Shown here: in pieces, positions 17,717-26,100 of the stretch
Layout of the letters: every line of letters starts with the position of its first letter
How positions within the stretch are numbered: position 1 is the first letter of the stretch
Assembly: GCA_963836775.1 (NCBI GenBank)
Contig: CAWIKR010000003.1
Span: forward strand, 3,348,001 to 3,412,000
DNA from: DASQPR01 sp963836775
Lineage (GTDB): Bacteria > Actinomycetota > Actinomycetes > Mycobacteriales > Micromonosporaceae
Direction of reading: 5' to 3'
DNA: 64,000 bases
Translations under genes and position numbers: made by a program
The notes under the pieces: generated by a model
Database searches by the model: none
What the model was told of the DNA's origin: nothing
Seen by the model: the letters and a program-made list of their open reading frames with translations, nothing else

Positions 17717-18732
17717 CCCTGATCGGCTACACGATGATGTGCGAGCAGGCCGGTCCGAAACAGTTGGTGCGCGACGTCGTGCTGGCCGAGCAAGCCGGCT
17801 TCGACTTCGCGGTCATCAGCGACCACTACGTCCCGTGGCTCGACTCGCAGGGCCACTCCCCATACGCGTGGAGCGTGCTCGGCGCGGCCGCCCAGGCGAC
17901 CCCGACAGGTGTGGTACTGCTAGCGTCGGCGAGCGTGATCACCTTGGAGAAGCCATTCGCCGATCTGACCGGACAGACAGCATTGATAACCGGCGCCGGA
18001 GGTCCGCGTGGAATTGGATTCGCCTGCGCACGACTGCTGGGATTGCTCGGCGCGGCCGTCGTGGTTTCCTCCACCACTGAGCGGATCCAGAACCGCGTGA
18101 ACGAGTTGCGCGAAGCCGGGATTGCCGCGACTGGGTTAGCAGCCGATCTGACCGATCCCGATCAGGCTAATCGCCTCGTTCAATCGACCCTTGACGTGCA
18201 CGGCAACGTCGATGTTCTGGTCAACAACGCAGGGATGACCTCGGTGTCGACGCCAGCCGAGTCGGCCACACTTTTGGAGACCACGGAACCGACCTGGACG
18301 GATGCGCTTGACCGCAATCTGTCCACTGCCTTCCGGATGACTCGTGCGGCGCTCCCGTCGATGCTGGCACGCGGATACGGCCGCGTCGTCAACGTGGCAT
18401 CTGTGTCCGGTCCTGTGGTGGCGTACCCGGGTGACGTGGCGTATCACGCCGCGAAAGCCGGCATGGGCGGCCTCACCCGGGCGCTGGCTGTCGAGGTGGG
18501 TCGGCACGGGATCACCGTCAACGCGGTAGCGCCAGGCTGGATCGCCACCGACTCCTCACCCGACCGTGAGCTTGCCATGGGTCGGGCGACGCCGGTCGGC
18601 CGCCCGGGTGCCCCCAACGAGGTGGCTGCGGCCGTCGCGTTCCTCGCGTCACCCGAGGCGTCGTATATCTCCGGACACATCCTCGTCGTGGATGGCGCCA
18701 ACTCGGTGCAAGAGGAGAAACAAGACAGGTGA
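17713..18732 (+). CDS. Fusion of an LLM-class flavin oxidoreductase N-terminus to a complete short-chain dehydrogenase
   Basis: From the GTG at 17713, residues 1 to about 66 match the start of F420-dependent LLM-class enzymes (IGYTMMCEQAGPKQLV, then GFDFAVISDHYVPWLDSQGH). From about residue 80 the chain is a full SDR: cofactor loop TGAGGPRGIGFA at 93-104, NNAG, catalytic Tyr244 and Lys248 in YHAAK, and the terminal GHILVVDGA. The reading frame is continuous across the join. The simplest explanation is a deletion that fused the 5' end of an LLM gene to a downstream SDR gene. The SDR half should be active (3-oxoacyl reductase-like); the LLM half has lost its barrel. The SDR may also start independently at a GTG near 17936. 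Confidence 0.8.
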   Translation: MTLIGYTMMCEQAGPKQLVRDVVLAEQAGFDFAVISDHYVPWLDSQGHSPYAWSVLGAAAQATPTGVVLLASASVITLEKPFADLTGQTALITGAGGPRGIGFACARLLGLLGAAVVVSSTTERIQNRVNELREAGIAATGLAADLTDPDQANRLVQSTLDVHGNVDVLVNNAGMTSVSTPAESATLLETTEPTWTDALDRNLSTAFRMTRAALPSMLARGYGRVVNVASVSGPVVAYPGDVAYHAAKAGMGGLTRALAVEVGRHGITVNAVAPGWIATDSSPDRELAMGRATPVGRPGAPNEVAAAVAFLASPEASYISGHILVVDGANSVQEEKQDR

Positions 18733-18771
18733 ACGGCACGAAGGCGCTGCACGCCGGGTCGGATCGGTCGA

Positions 18772-18965
18772 GACCAGTCTGATGGCCACGCACGCCGAAG
18801 TGCGGAAGATCATCTATCTGCGGCAGAAATACCTTCTCTCTGCCGCGGCAAAGATCGCCAAATACCTGCGCCGCTACCACGAGATGACCATCAGGTTGTC
18901 CACGGTACGGCGGGTCCTCAAACGCCTCGAGCTCAACCGGCTGCCCGCCTCTCCGCGGCACGGCC
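18772..18965 (+). mobile_element. IS481/integrase-type transposase fragment
   Basis: An open stretch reads ATHAEVRKIIYLRQKYLLS, then KIAKYLRRYHEMTI and VRRVLKRLELNRLP. This is the segment just before the integrase core in IS481-like transposases, where LRQKYHFGP and RVLKRxGLNRLP are typical. The catalytic core is absent. Confidence 0.7.
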
Positions 18966-18995
18966 CGCACGACGAACTGTCCTGTTGCGGGGTCG

Positions 18996-19451
18996 TCAAT
19001 CGGTCCGCGTGCGGAGGCTCCACGTCAGGGTGGGGATCACCACCGTCGCTGAGACGAGGTGTAACCCGAGGAGGGCGATAGTGGTTGCGGTGTTTGCCCC
19101 GGAGAGGAGTGGCGGGACCAACGAGATCGCGGTCAGCGACACTGCCGTCCACACGAATCGCTTGGCGGGGCGAGCGCTCCAACGAAGAAGAGCGACGGCA
19201 ATGACGATGCCCACGCCCGAGAAGAAGCCGGTCACCACGGCGAACCCGGACAGCGGGATCGTCTCGCCACCATCGGGGACCTCGAAGTCGACGCCAACGG
19301 TCTGGGCAAGCGCAGCGGCTAGGGTGGTGGCTACCATCGCTGCGAGCGTGGCAATGAAGCCGGTGCCGGCGAGCCCGCGGAGTCGGTGGGTGTGGCTGGT
19401 CTGGCCCGATGCCGGGCCTGCGACGACCCCGGTGTCATTCATACTGTTCAC
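18996..19451 (-). CDS. DUF6069-family four-helix membrane protein
   Basis: The product has 151 residues with four hydrophobic helices, at about 30-52, 68-92, 100-118 and 122-142. The early LAGTGFIATLAAMVATTLAA and central GETIPLSGFAVVTGFFSGVG match the DUF6069 pattern. GTG at 19451 was chosen because GGAGG precedes it by seven bases; the ATG nine bases later is less well placed. The function of the family is unknown. No operon partner is visible: upstream lie about 290 bases without a gene and downstream the IS481 remnant. Confidence 0.75.
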   Translation of the reverse strand: MNSMNDTGVVAGPASGQTSHTHRLRGLAGTGFIATLAAMVATTLAAALAQTVGVDFEVPDGGETIPLSGFAVVTGFFSGVGIVIAVALLRWSARPAKRFVWTAVSLTAISLVPPLLSGANTATTIALLGLHLVSATVVIPTLTWSLRTRTD

Positions 19452-19738
19452 GTCGTTCCTCCATCATTCGGTAACTGGGGTACAGGGTGTGTTAAGTGCC
19501 ATGTGACGGTCCTGGCCCTGGGGGTGACGACGCCCACCTCGCTCTTCGACGGCCGGGTTCCGCAGGGCGCGGACGCCGGCTGCGGAGCCAGAACACGGCG
19601 TCGAATCCGACGCCCGGCCCGGGCTCGCCGTCGCGCAGCTCCAGCTGCACCCGCCCGCGGGTAACGACGCCGAGCGCGTAGTGCCGTTCCGCCGCGGCTC
19701 GCGCGGCACCACGCCGCGTCGAGCGTCCGCACCGGGGA

Positions 19739-20737
19739 CTACTCTGTGCTGTCCGCCGACAGGCGCCCCGGCAGCCCGAGTCGCGGGAACTGGTCGTCAT
19801 GGAACGTGACGATCTCGGTGATCGCCCCGCCGGTGATGCGCAGGACGTCGATCGTCAGCGGCAGGTATGCCCCCTCCTGCTCCCGCCAGAGGTAGAAGGC
19901 GACGGCGGGCTGCCGGTTCACGGAAGTTTGAACGGCGCGCAGGTGCCCCAGGTCCTCGACGCCGCTCTCGACCCAGTCGTTCACCACCGTGTCGCGGCCG
20001 ACGTACACGCCTGGCGTGGGCGGCATCGAGCAGCGGACATCGTCCAGCAGCAGTGCGGCCACCCGGTCGATGTCCGTGGCCACGCTGGCGTCGGTATAGC
20101 GGCGCACCACTTCGCGCGTCCCGGCGTCCTGCTCGCCGCCAGTCCAGTCCTGCCGCTCGGCGGGCAGGTGCTCCCGCATGCCGGCGCGGGCCCGCTGCAG
20201 CGCGCTGTTCACGGAGTTAACGGAGTCCCCGAGGAGCTCCGCGACGTCCTTCGCCGGCCACCCGAGCACGTCCCGCAGGATCAGCACGGCCCGCGGGCGC
20301 GGCGCGAGGTGCTGGACCGCGACCAGATAGGCCAGCTCAATCGTCTCCCGCGCGACGGCGACCGTCTCCGGTTCGTCCGCGTCGCCCGCGGGCAGCTCGT
20401 CGAGCAGCCGGTCCGGGTAGGGCTGCAGCCACAGCACCTCACCGCCGGTCGCAGGTTCCGGGCGGCGCTTGGCGAGCAGGTCCAGGCAGGCGTTGGTGGC
20501 GATCCGGTACAGCCAGGCCCGGAACGTCGACCGCCCCTCGAAGGTCTCCCGCCGCCGCCAGGCACGGAGGAACGTCTCCTGCACGGCGTCCTCGGCGTCC
20601 TCGAACGACCCGAGCATCCGGTAGCAGTGCACGTGCAGCTCCCGCCGGTGCCGCTCCGCCAGCCCTGAGAACGCTGGCTCGTCGACCCCGCCCAGCCCGC
20701 TCACGCCCAGCTCCCCCAGCCGCGTGTCCGCACTCAT
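19739..20737 (-). CDS. Sigma-70 family factor with C-terminal SnoaL-like domain (SigG-like ECF group)
   Basis: The 332-residue protein has region 2 at about 25-95 (HRRELHVHCYRMLGSFEDAE, then TFRAWLYRIATNACLDLL). Region 4 lies at about 140-195 (LAPRPRAVLILRDVLGW, then AKDVAELLGDSVNSVNSAL). An NTF2/SnoaL-like domain follows from about 210 to the end. That layout defines the SigG/ECF41-like groups, in which the C-terminal domain replaces an anti-sigma factor. ATG at 20737 is preceded by GGAAGGA at a good distance. The frame is also open upstream into IS110 remains, but that extension has no homology. The truncated IS110 lies directly upstream and may have replaced the native promoter. Confidence 0.85.
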   Translation of the reverse strand: MSADTRLGELGVSGLGGVDEPAFSGLAERHRRELHVHCYRMLGSFEDAEDAVQETFLRAWRRRETFEGRSTFRAWLYRIATNACLDLLAKRRPEPATGGEVLWLQPYPDRLLDELPAGDADEPETVAVARETIELAYLVAVQHLAPRPRAVLILRDVLGWPAKDVAELLGDSVNSVNSALQRARAGMREHLPAERQDWTGGEQDAGTREVVRRYTDASVATDIDRVAALLLDDVRCSMPPTPGVYVGRDTVVNDWVESGVEDLGHLRAVQTSVNRQPAVAFYLWREQEGAYLPLTIDVLRITGGAITEIVTFHDDQFPRLGLPGRLSADSTE

Positions 20738-20899
20738 CAGGTTATCCTTCCGACTCATCGTGTCCCGTCGTAGGTGTGACGGGTGCGGGCGCGACAACTC
20801 ATCACTAGGGTCGGTCGGCATGGCGCTGAACGTCTTTCCTCCTTGACAGGTCGGGTTTTCGGCGTGGTGGAGAACGACGATGGCCTGCACCATTGCGGG

Positions 20900-21619
20900 A
20901 GGGCCCTGCCGGCAACGTCTACCGGGGTCAGGTCCTTGATGATCTTGCGCGCCGCCAGGACTCGAACAGCGGCTCCATGCCCCTTTTTCCCCAGGGTGAA
21001 GCAGGTCGCGGTGGCCACGTCGGTCGGCGCGGCCTCGGGCAGGTTGGCGCAGCATCGGATCAGCGCCGCGTTGGAAAGGTCGGACAGGGACTCGCGCAGC
21101 GCCGGCTCGGCGCCGACGATGACGGCCTTGAGCTGGTTGATGGCCTGGGTGCGGGACTTGACGGCGGAGGTGCGGGCCAGCCGGAACATGCGCAGCATCT
21201 CCACCGGCCCGTCGCCGGTCTTGGCCGTGCCGTTCGCACGTCCGGACAAGATGGCATGGGCGGCGGCGACCGCATCGACAACATCGGTCTTGCCGTGGCG
21301 CCGTCGGGCGGCGCGGTCGGGGCGGTTGACCTCCACGCACGGTGATGTCGTGGCGGCGCAGGTGTCGAGTTAGGGCAGCGCCGTAGGATCCGGTGCCCTC
21401 CACCCCGGCGCGGTGCAGCACGCCGAACCCACGCGCCCAGGCCAGCAGCCGCCCGTAGCCGGCGCTGGTGGTGGCGAACTCGGCGCTGGCTAGCAAGACG
21501 CCCTGGACGGTGATGACCGCGGCGACGTGGATGTCCTTGTGGGTGTCGACACCCAGAATGACCTCCTCACCGCGCGGTTCGGCGTGACTGTTCTGCTCGT
21601 GCTGCGGCATGCTGGGCAT
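20900..21619 (-). mobile_element. IS110-family transposase remnant
   Basis: The minus strand starts with the RuvC-like first motif ILGVDTHKDIHVAAVI and VEGTGSYGAALTRHL. After a frameshift at about 21340 it continues with GKTDVVDAVAAAHAILSG, then TQAINQLKAVIVGAEPAL and RVLAARKIIKDLTPV. These are the DEDD-type catalytic region and linker of IS110 transposases. The C-terminal transposase_20 domain with its conserved Ser is missing, so the copy is dead. The region 21620-21875 upstream has no other gene. Confidence 0.85.
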
Positions 21620-21875
21620 TGGGTGTTCGTCTCCTGAAGGCTCGGGTGGCGGATGGCCATCGCCGGGCCGGCCGGGCGGTCAGAACTGTGATGGTGCCCT
21701 TGTTGCAGCAAGGCCCCTATCGGGACACGCCCTGTCGGTCCGGCGACTGCTTGTGCTCCCCGAACCCGCAGTCGACAGATCGGACCAAAGGCATCGGCTG
21801 AGCCAGTTGCATTGCGGGTCAGACCGCGGTCCGGGGAGAACGACTCCACAATCCCAGAGCCGCAAACCCACACTC

Positions 21876-22311
21876 ACAGTTGCATTGTCTGAGCGGTGGG
21901 CAGGCTAATGCCGTGCGTTCAGGCTTTCAGATGGCATTGGCGAATTCGGTGAATGCCGCTGCGACTCGACGCTGGCGTGGGGTGTCGATGGCGAGTTCGT
22001 AGTGGTCGCGGCGGATGTTCTGTATGAAGGCGAGTCCGGTGATGATCACTTGAGCGTCGCGCTCGGCCAGCAGTTCCTCGACGTCCCGGTAGGACAGCCG
22101 TAGCGCAGGTACTAGCGCACCGCGACCACGATGATCTCGGCCGGGAACCGGAAACCGACGAACGCGGACCGAGGTGGCAAGGCCTGGCGAGAGTGGGAGG
22201 AAGACTTCACCGGATCAATCTTGCCCTGACTGAGATCAGCCAATGCAACGGTGCCCTTCGCGCGTCCATCCGGCCCGAATCCGCCAACGATCGCTGAACG
22301 CAACGGCGCCC
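21876..22311 (-). mobile_element. Miniature IS6-derived element with N- and C-terminal transposase ends joined
   Basis: On the minus strand the transposase start is readable as ALPPRSAFVGFRFPAEIIVV, then a TAG replacing Trp, YLRL, and SYRDVEELLAERD. It runs straight into the transposase end, AQVIITGLAFIQNIRRDHYE and VAAAFTEFANAI with its stop. About 500 bases encoding the DDE core are missing. Degenerate terminal repeats lie at both ends (CACAGTTGCATTGTCTG at 21876 and CGCTGAACGCAACGGCGCCC at 22292-22311). The 436-bp unit is therefore an internal-deletion derivative that could only move with help from another copy. Confidence 0.75.
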
Positions 22312-22789
22312 AAATGACGGATGGCCGGCCACGGCCGCACTAGCGATTGTTCTTCAGCTAGGACACCCGGAGCCGGCCACGGGCCGCGATTGGTCAGCAC
22401 ACCTCGCATGCGGCCGGCTGCTCGGCGCGAGCAGGGGTCCGCGTGCGCCCGGACTGCCGAGCCGGCCCTCGCGAGCGCAGCGTGGACCGCGCGAGTGCGC
22501 CGACGTTGCGGACTCCGCGTGACAGCGACGCGGTGAACCGCCCGATTTGCTCGTCCATGGCGCGCTGGTCGCGTTCGCTCATGTGCCCGAGATGCCAGGC
22601 CGTGTCACCCATCGGTGGAAGGGACATGTCGTTTCACCCCCGAACTTGCGGCGCCTTTGGTGGCGCCACTCACTGAAACGACGTGCGGCGATCACTAATT
22701 TCGACCGCCGCCCAGGTGTCGCCTCCGTCACAGGGCGTCGTTTGTGGACGGACGACTCGAATAGGACTGCGATGCCGCGATGTTGGCGG
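22312..22789. other. Gene-free stretch between IS6 remnants
   Basis: A minus-strand frame at 22394-22627 (77 codons, including MSERDQRAMDEQIGRFTASL) is the only protein-like segment. It lacks a ribosome binding site and family resemblance, so it is not called as a gene. Confidence 0.4.
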
Positions 22790-22962
22790 CCAGGAGCCAG
22801 GCTCTCGACTCGCCGGCATCCGGCACCAGTTTCTCGGTCGGCGTTCGCGGGATTCCGGTTCCCGTTGAGGTGATCACGGTCGCGGTGCGCTGTTACCTGC
22901 GCTTGGGGCTCTCGTATCGGAACGTCGAGGAGCTGCTGGCCGAGCGCGGTGCCCATCTATAG
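22790..22962 (+). mobile_element. IS6-family remnant C: transposase N-terminus
   Basis: The sequence reads SRSAFAGFRFPL and then, with a small frame change, VITVAVRCYLRLGLSYRNVE and ELLAERGAHL before a stop. This is the HTH-containing N-terminus of the IS6-like transposase. Readable homology stops at this point; the next section of the same protein reappears at 23878 on the same strand. Confidence 0.8.
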
Positions 22963-23080
22963 TGCCGGACAAGGCGAACACCTGAGCCACCGTGGACTCC
23001 TTCACTGCTGATCAGCGTGTACCTGGGTTCACGCTGAACGTCGCGACGAAGAACCGATTTCGTTGTAAGCCTTGTGCAGA

Positions 23081-23596
23081 ATGGCTGGCATGCGTAGGAG
23101 AGTTGTCTCCACAGCGGTCGGCTCGCTGATAGCCGCCGCTGTCGGGTGCTACATCGGCTGGCACGGTTCCACGGTGGAGCCGAAGCGGCCGACCGCAGTC
23201 TGTCCTGTCGTCCGGCCCGAACTGCTCGACCGGCTCGTCCCGAACCACACGCAATATGACGAGCCGTTCGGCGGCGAGGGGTACGCCGGCATGGCGTGTG
23301 TGGTGAAAGGTTCGAGAGCTAGCGCGGACCTGGCGATGATGCGCTTCGGCCGTCGCCGCGGCGAGGGCCCAATCGCCAGCGCACAAGGCGGGATGGCCTA
23401 CTTCCTTAGCAGCCGGAGGTGGTCAATCCAGCTCGGCGACGAGGCCTGGTACTTCTTCGACGGAGCCCAGAAAATCCACGTCGTCGTACGCATCGGCGTG
23501 ACGGTGATCCAGGTGATCTACCGGGCCGAACTCGGTGAGGAAACGATGATCACCTCGGGCCGGACTCTGGCCGAGGAGGTGTTGGCGAGTCTATGA
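23081..23596 (+). CDS. Membrane-anchored protein of unknown function
   Basis: The 171-residue product starts with a short basic segment and one hydrophobic helix (VSTAVGSLIAAAVGCYIGW, about 8-26), followed by an extracytoplasmic domain of about 140 residues. That domain has two cysteines (in TAVCPVV and MACVVKG) that may form a disulfide. Layout and spacing recall DUF3558-like actinobacterial exported proteins, but the match is too weak to assign. ATG at 23081 and 23090 are both possible. The stop overlaps the next start (ATGA), so the two genes form a coupled pair. The pair lies between two pieces of an IS6 transposase. Confidence 0.62.
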   Translation: MAGMRRRVVSTAVGSLIAAAVGCYIGWHGSTVEPKRPTAVCPVVRPELLDRLVPNHTQYDEPFGGEGYAGMACVVKGSRASADLAMMRFGRRRGEGPIASAQGGMAYFLSSRRWSIQLGDEAWYFFDGAQKIHVVVRIGVTVIQVIYRAELGEETMITSGRTLAEEVLASL

Positions 23597-23844
23597 GGAT
23601 GCACCTTCCGCCTCGAATCATCGACACGGACTTCATCCAAATCAAGCGTCCGAAGGCCTCCTGGCTGACGCTGGCCAAAACCGTCGCCGTCGTAACTGCT
23701 TTAGTCGGCAGCGGCGTGCTCGGCTACTGGGGCGGGCGAGCCATCGCACCAATCGCGGGGCAATGGGAGATCGCCATCGTCGACCACCACCCAGCCCCGC
23801 CACCGCGCCCAACGCTCCCAACCAACCCCTTCACCATGCCTTGA
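23593..23844 (+). CDS. Small single-pass membrane protein with a proline-rich tail
   Basis: The 83-residue product has a basic cytosolic start, one membrane helix at about 27-48 (LAKTVAVVTALVGSGVLGYW) and a short external tail rich in Pro and Thr. The ATGA overlap with the preceding gene shows translational coupling. Topology suggests it may sit beside the preceding membrane-anchored protein in a complex. No family was recognised. Confidence 0.55.
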   Translation: MRMHLPPRIIDTDFIQIKRPKASWLTLAKTVAVVTALVGSGVLGYWGGRAIAPIAGQWEIAIVDHHPAPPPRPTLPTNPFTMP

Positions 23845-23877
23845 GTGGTGTTGTTGAGCGATCGTCGATGGATTCGG

Positions 23878-23990
23878 CAGGCCACGTCACGATCTACCGT
23901 GGGTGCAACGCTTCGCACCGATGTTCGCCGACGCAGCCCGGTGCGCCCGGTGATCGGAAGTTCGTCGACGAAACGTACATCAAGACATCC
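23878..23990 (+). mobile_element. IS6-family remnant D: transposase middle segment with first catalytic Asp
   Basis: The sequence reads GHVTIYR, shifts frame to WVQRFAPMFADAARCAR, then shifts again to GDRKFVDETYIKTS. The VDETYxK block carries the first Asp of the DDE triad of IS6 transposases. This segment normally follows immediately after the N-terminal part found at 22790-22962 on the same strand. Confidence 0.75.
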
Positions 23991-24190
23991 CATGGCGGTG
24001 GCGGTCTTGAATCAGCCGTGCAGGATGCCGACGAGCCGGTTACCGAGTTGGCGCAACGCGGCGTGGCGGCCGACCCCGGGGGTGCGCAGCTGGTCGTAGT
24101 AGGCGCGGGCTCCGGGTCAGGCGCGCACGGCGAGCACCCGGGCGCCGAGCACGACGCCCAGGCCGGGCTGGCTGAGGTAGATCTCAGCGT
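23990..24190 (-). mobile_element. IS110-family transposase C-terminal remnant
   Basis: On the minus strand: LSQPGLGVVLGARVLAV, a stop, then GARAYYDQLRTPGVGRHAAL and RQLGNRLVGILHG. This matches the C-terminal transposase_20 region of IS110 elements. Part of the domain between the two blocks is deleted. It is not contiguous with the N-terminal IS110 remnant at 20900-21619. Confidence 0.7.
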
Positions 24191-24240
24191 CCGGGTGCTC
24201 ACCAAAGCCTCACCGCCCGAAAGATTTCACAACAGCGTGG

Positions 24241-26100
24241 CTACGCCAGCTCAGCCGGGCGTAGGTGCGCCGGGGTGTCGAGATAGGCGTCCAGGGTGGT
24301 TGCCGCGTTTATCAGTGAAAGGTGCGTAAACGCCTGCGGGAAGTTGCCCAGTTGTTCCCCGTTGGTGGCGAGTTCCTCCGCGTACAGGCCGAGATGGTTG
24401 CTGTAGGTCAGCATCTTTTCGAAGACGAGCCTCGCCTCGGTGAGGCGGCCCGCCCTAGCAAGGGTTTCGACATACCAGAAAGTGCACATTGAAAAGGTGC
24501 CCTCGTCGCCGGCCAATCCATCCGGCGACGCCGTTGGGTTGTAGCGGTAGACCAGGCTGTCGGAGATCAGATAGTCGTTTACGGCATCCAATGTGGATAG
24601 CCAGTCTGGCTCTGTGTCGGACAGGAAGCCCACCGTCGGCATGATCAACACGGCCGCATCAAGCACGTCGCCGTCGAGCGACTGGACAAACGCCTTCGAA
24701 CGAGGATGCCAGCCGCGTGCGAGGACCTGGGTGTGAATGGCATCTCGGGCTACGGCCCATCGCGTCGTGTCGGCTGCCCAGCCCAGGGCGCCAGCAAGGC
24801 GGATCATCCGATCGAGGGCGACCCACGACATGACGCGGGCGTGCACGAAGTCCCTCCGACCACCACGGGTCTCCCAGAGGCCCTCGTCGGGCTGATCCCA
24901 ATGGACCGACAGCCAATCTGCGAGTTGACGCAATCGCGCCCAGCTGCGAGTGCCCACCCGGCCGCCCCGCTGGTATGCGGTCCAGATCGCATCGATCAAC
25001 TCGCCGTAGATATCGAGCTGAAGTTGCAGCGCGGCGCCGTTGCCGATGCGCACGGGCCTCGACAACCGATACCCATCAAGGTGGTCAAGTGTGGACTCGC
25101 GCACATCGGGAGAGCCGTCGACTCGATACATCAGCTGCAATGGACCGCCCTCAGCTCCGCTGACGCCATTTGGCCGGGCGATAAGCCAAGTGAAGAGCCG
25201 TCGCGCCTCGTCACCGTAGCCGAGGCGCAGCAACGCGTGCACAGACAACGCGGCGTCTCGAATCCAGGCATACCGGTAGTCCCAGTTGCGTTCACCCCCG
25301 ATCTGTTCGGGCAGCCCAGCGGTGGGAGCGGCGATGATGGCGCCGGAAGGATCGTAGGTGAGTAGCTTTAGCGTGATGGCGGATCGAGTGACCGTTTCGC
25401 GCCAGCGTCCCCGGTACGAGCTGGCGGCCACCCAACGGTGCCAGAAGTCCAGGGTGGATCGGTATCGGCCGTCGATCTCGCGGGCGGTTACACGGCGCGC
25501 AATCGGATCGTCCTCGACCCCACCAACCAACGCGAACCATGCCGTCGCGCCCGCGGAGAGATCGAGCGTCACGCTCACGTCCTCGCCGTCGGACATCAGC
25601 TCGACATCGGCATCGAGTCGCAGCGACTGGTGCGGTCCGCGGAACTCTGCGAAGTTGCCCTCACATGCGAGCTTGTGCTGCTCTCTGCCGTAGTCGAAGC
25701 GCGGTGCGCAGACCACCGCCAACCGCACATTCCCGCTGACGACGCGGACGAGCCTGACCAGCACGTGGGGGGTGTCGGTCGCGCGACCGGTGACCGGCAT
25801 GAAGTCGACAACCTCCGCGACTCCATCGGTCCCGAGAAATCGCGTCACCAACACGGCCGAGTCAGGCAGATACAGCTGCCGGCTCGTCCAATCCTGCCCA
25901 GTAGGGGCTATCCGGAAGCACCCGCCCCGCTGCGGGTCAAGGACGGATGCGAACACGCTCGGAGCGTCGAAACGGCCGGGGCAGTACCAGTCGACCGTAC
26001 CGCCAGTGTCGACAAGGGCAGCTGTGTGCAGGTTGCCGATGAGGCCATGTTCGGCGATCGGCGCATACCCGTCAATGTGGGCATGCCAATCTGAATGCAT
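24241..26100 (-). CDS. Glycoside hydrolase family 15 enzyme (glucoamylase/trehalase type)
   Basis: This 619-residue protein has the full GH15 layout. An N-terminal beta-sandwich covers roughly 1-230, opening with YAPIAEHGLIGNLHTAALVD and VDWYCPGRFDAPSVFA. An (alpha/alpha)6 barrel follows, with GERNWDYRYAWIRDAAL. The probable catalytic acid is in QPDEGLWETRGG, and the second conserved acidic region is GLAGDEGTFSMCTFW. Length and motifs fit the actinobacterial branch that includes trehalase TreH and glucoamylase-like enzymes; the sequence alone does not separate them. No signal peptide is present, so it acts in the cytosol, probably releasing glucose from trehalose or small alpha-glucans. GGGAGG precedes the ATG. 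Confidence 0.88.
   Translation of the reverse strand: MHSDWHAHIDGYAPIAEHGLIGNLHTAALVDTGGTVDWYCPGRFDAPSVFASVLDPQRGGCFRIAPTGQDWTSRQLYLPDSAVLVTRFLGTDGVAEVVDFMPVTGRATDTPHVLVRLVRVVSGNVRLAVVCAPRFDYGREQHKLACEGNFAEFRGPHQSLRLDADVELMSDGEDVSVTLDLSAGATAWFALVGGVEDDPIARRVTAREIDGRYRSTLDFWHRWVAASSYRGRWRETVTRSAITLKLLTYDPSGAIIAAPTAGLPEQIGGERNWDYRYAWIRDAALSVHALLRLGYGDEARRLFTWLIARPNGVSGAEGGPLQLMYRVDGSPDVRESTLDHLDGYRLSRPVRIGNGAALQLQLDIYGELIDAIWTAYQRGGRVGTRSWARLRQLADWLSVHWDQPDEGLWETRGGRRDFVHARVMSWVALDRMIRLAGALGWAADTTRWAVARDAIHTQVLARGWHPRSKAFVQSLDGDVLDAAVLIMPTVGFLSDTEPDWLSTLDAVNDYLISDSLVYRYNPTASPDGLAGDEGTFSMCTFWYVETLARAGRLTEARLVFEKMLTYSNHLGLYAEELATNGEQLGNFPQAFTHLSLINAATTLDAYLDTPAHLRPAELA

Noticed and set aside
20755..21619. 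Apparent fusion of a transposase and a sigma factor in one 626-codon frame
   Set aside because: The frame is continuous by chance: the middle part matches the IS110 protein in another frame, and the sigma gene has its own ribosome binding site and start at 20737.
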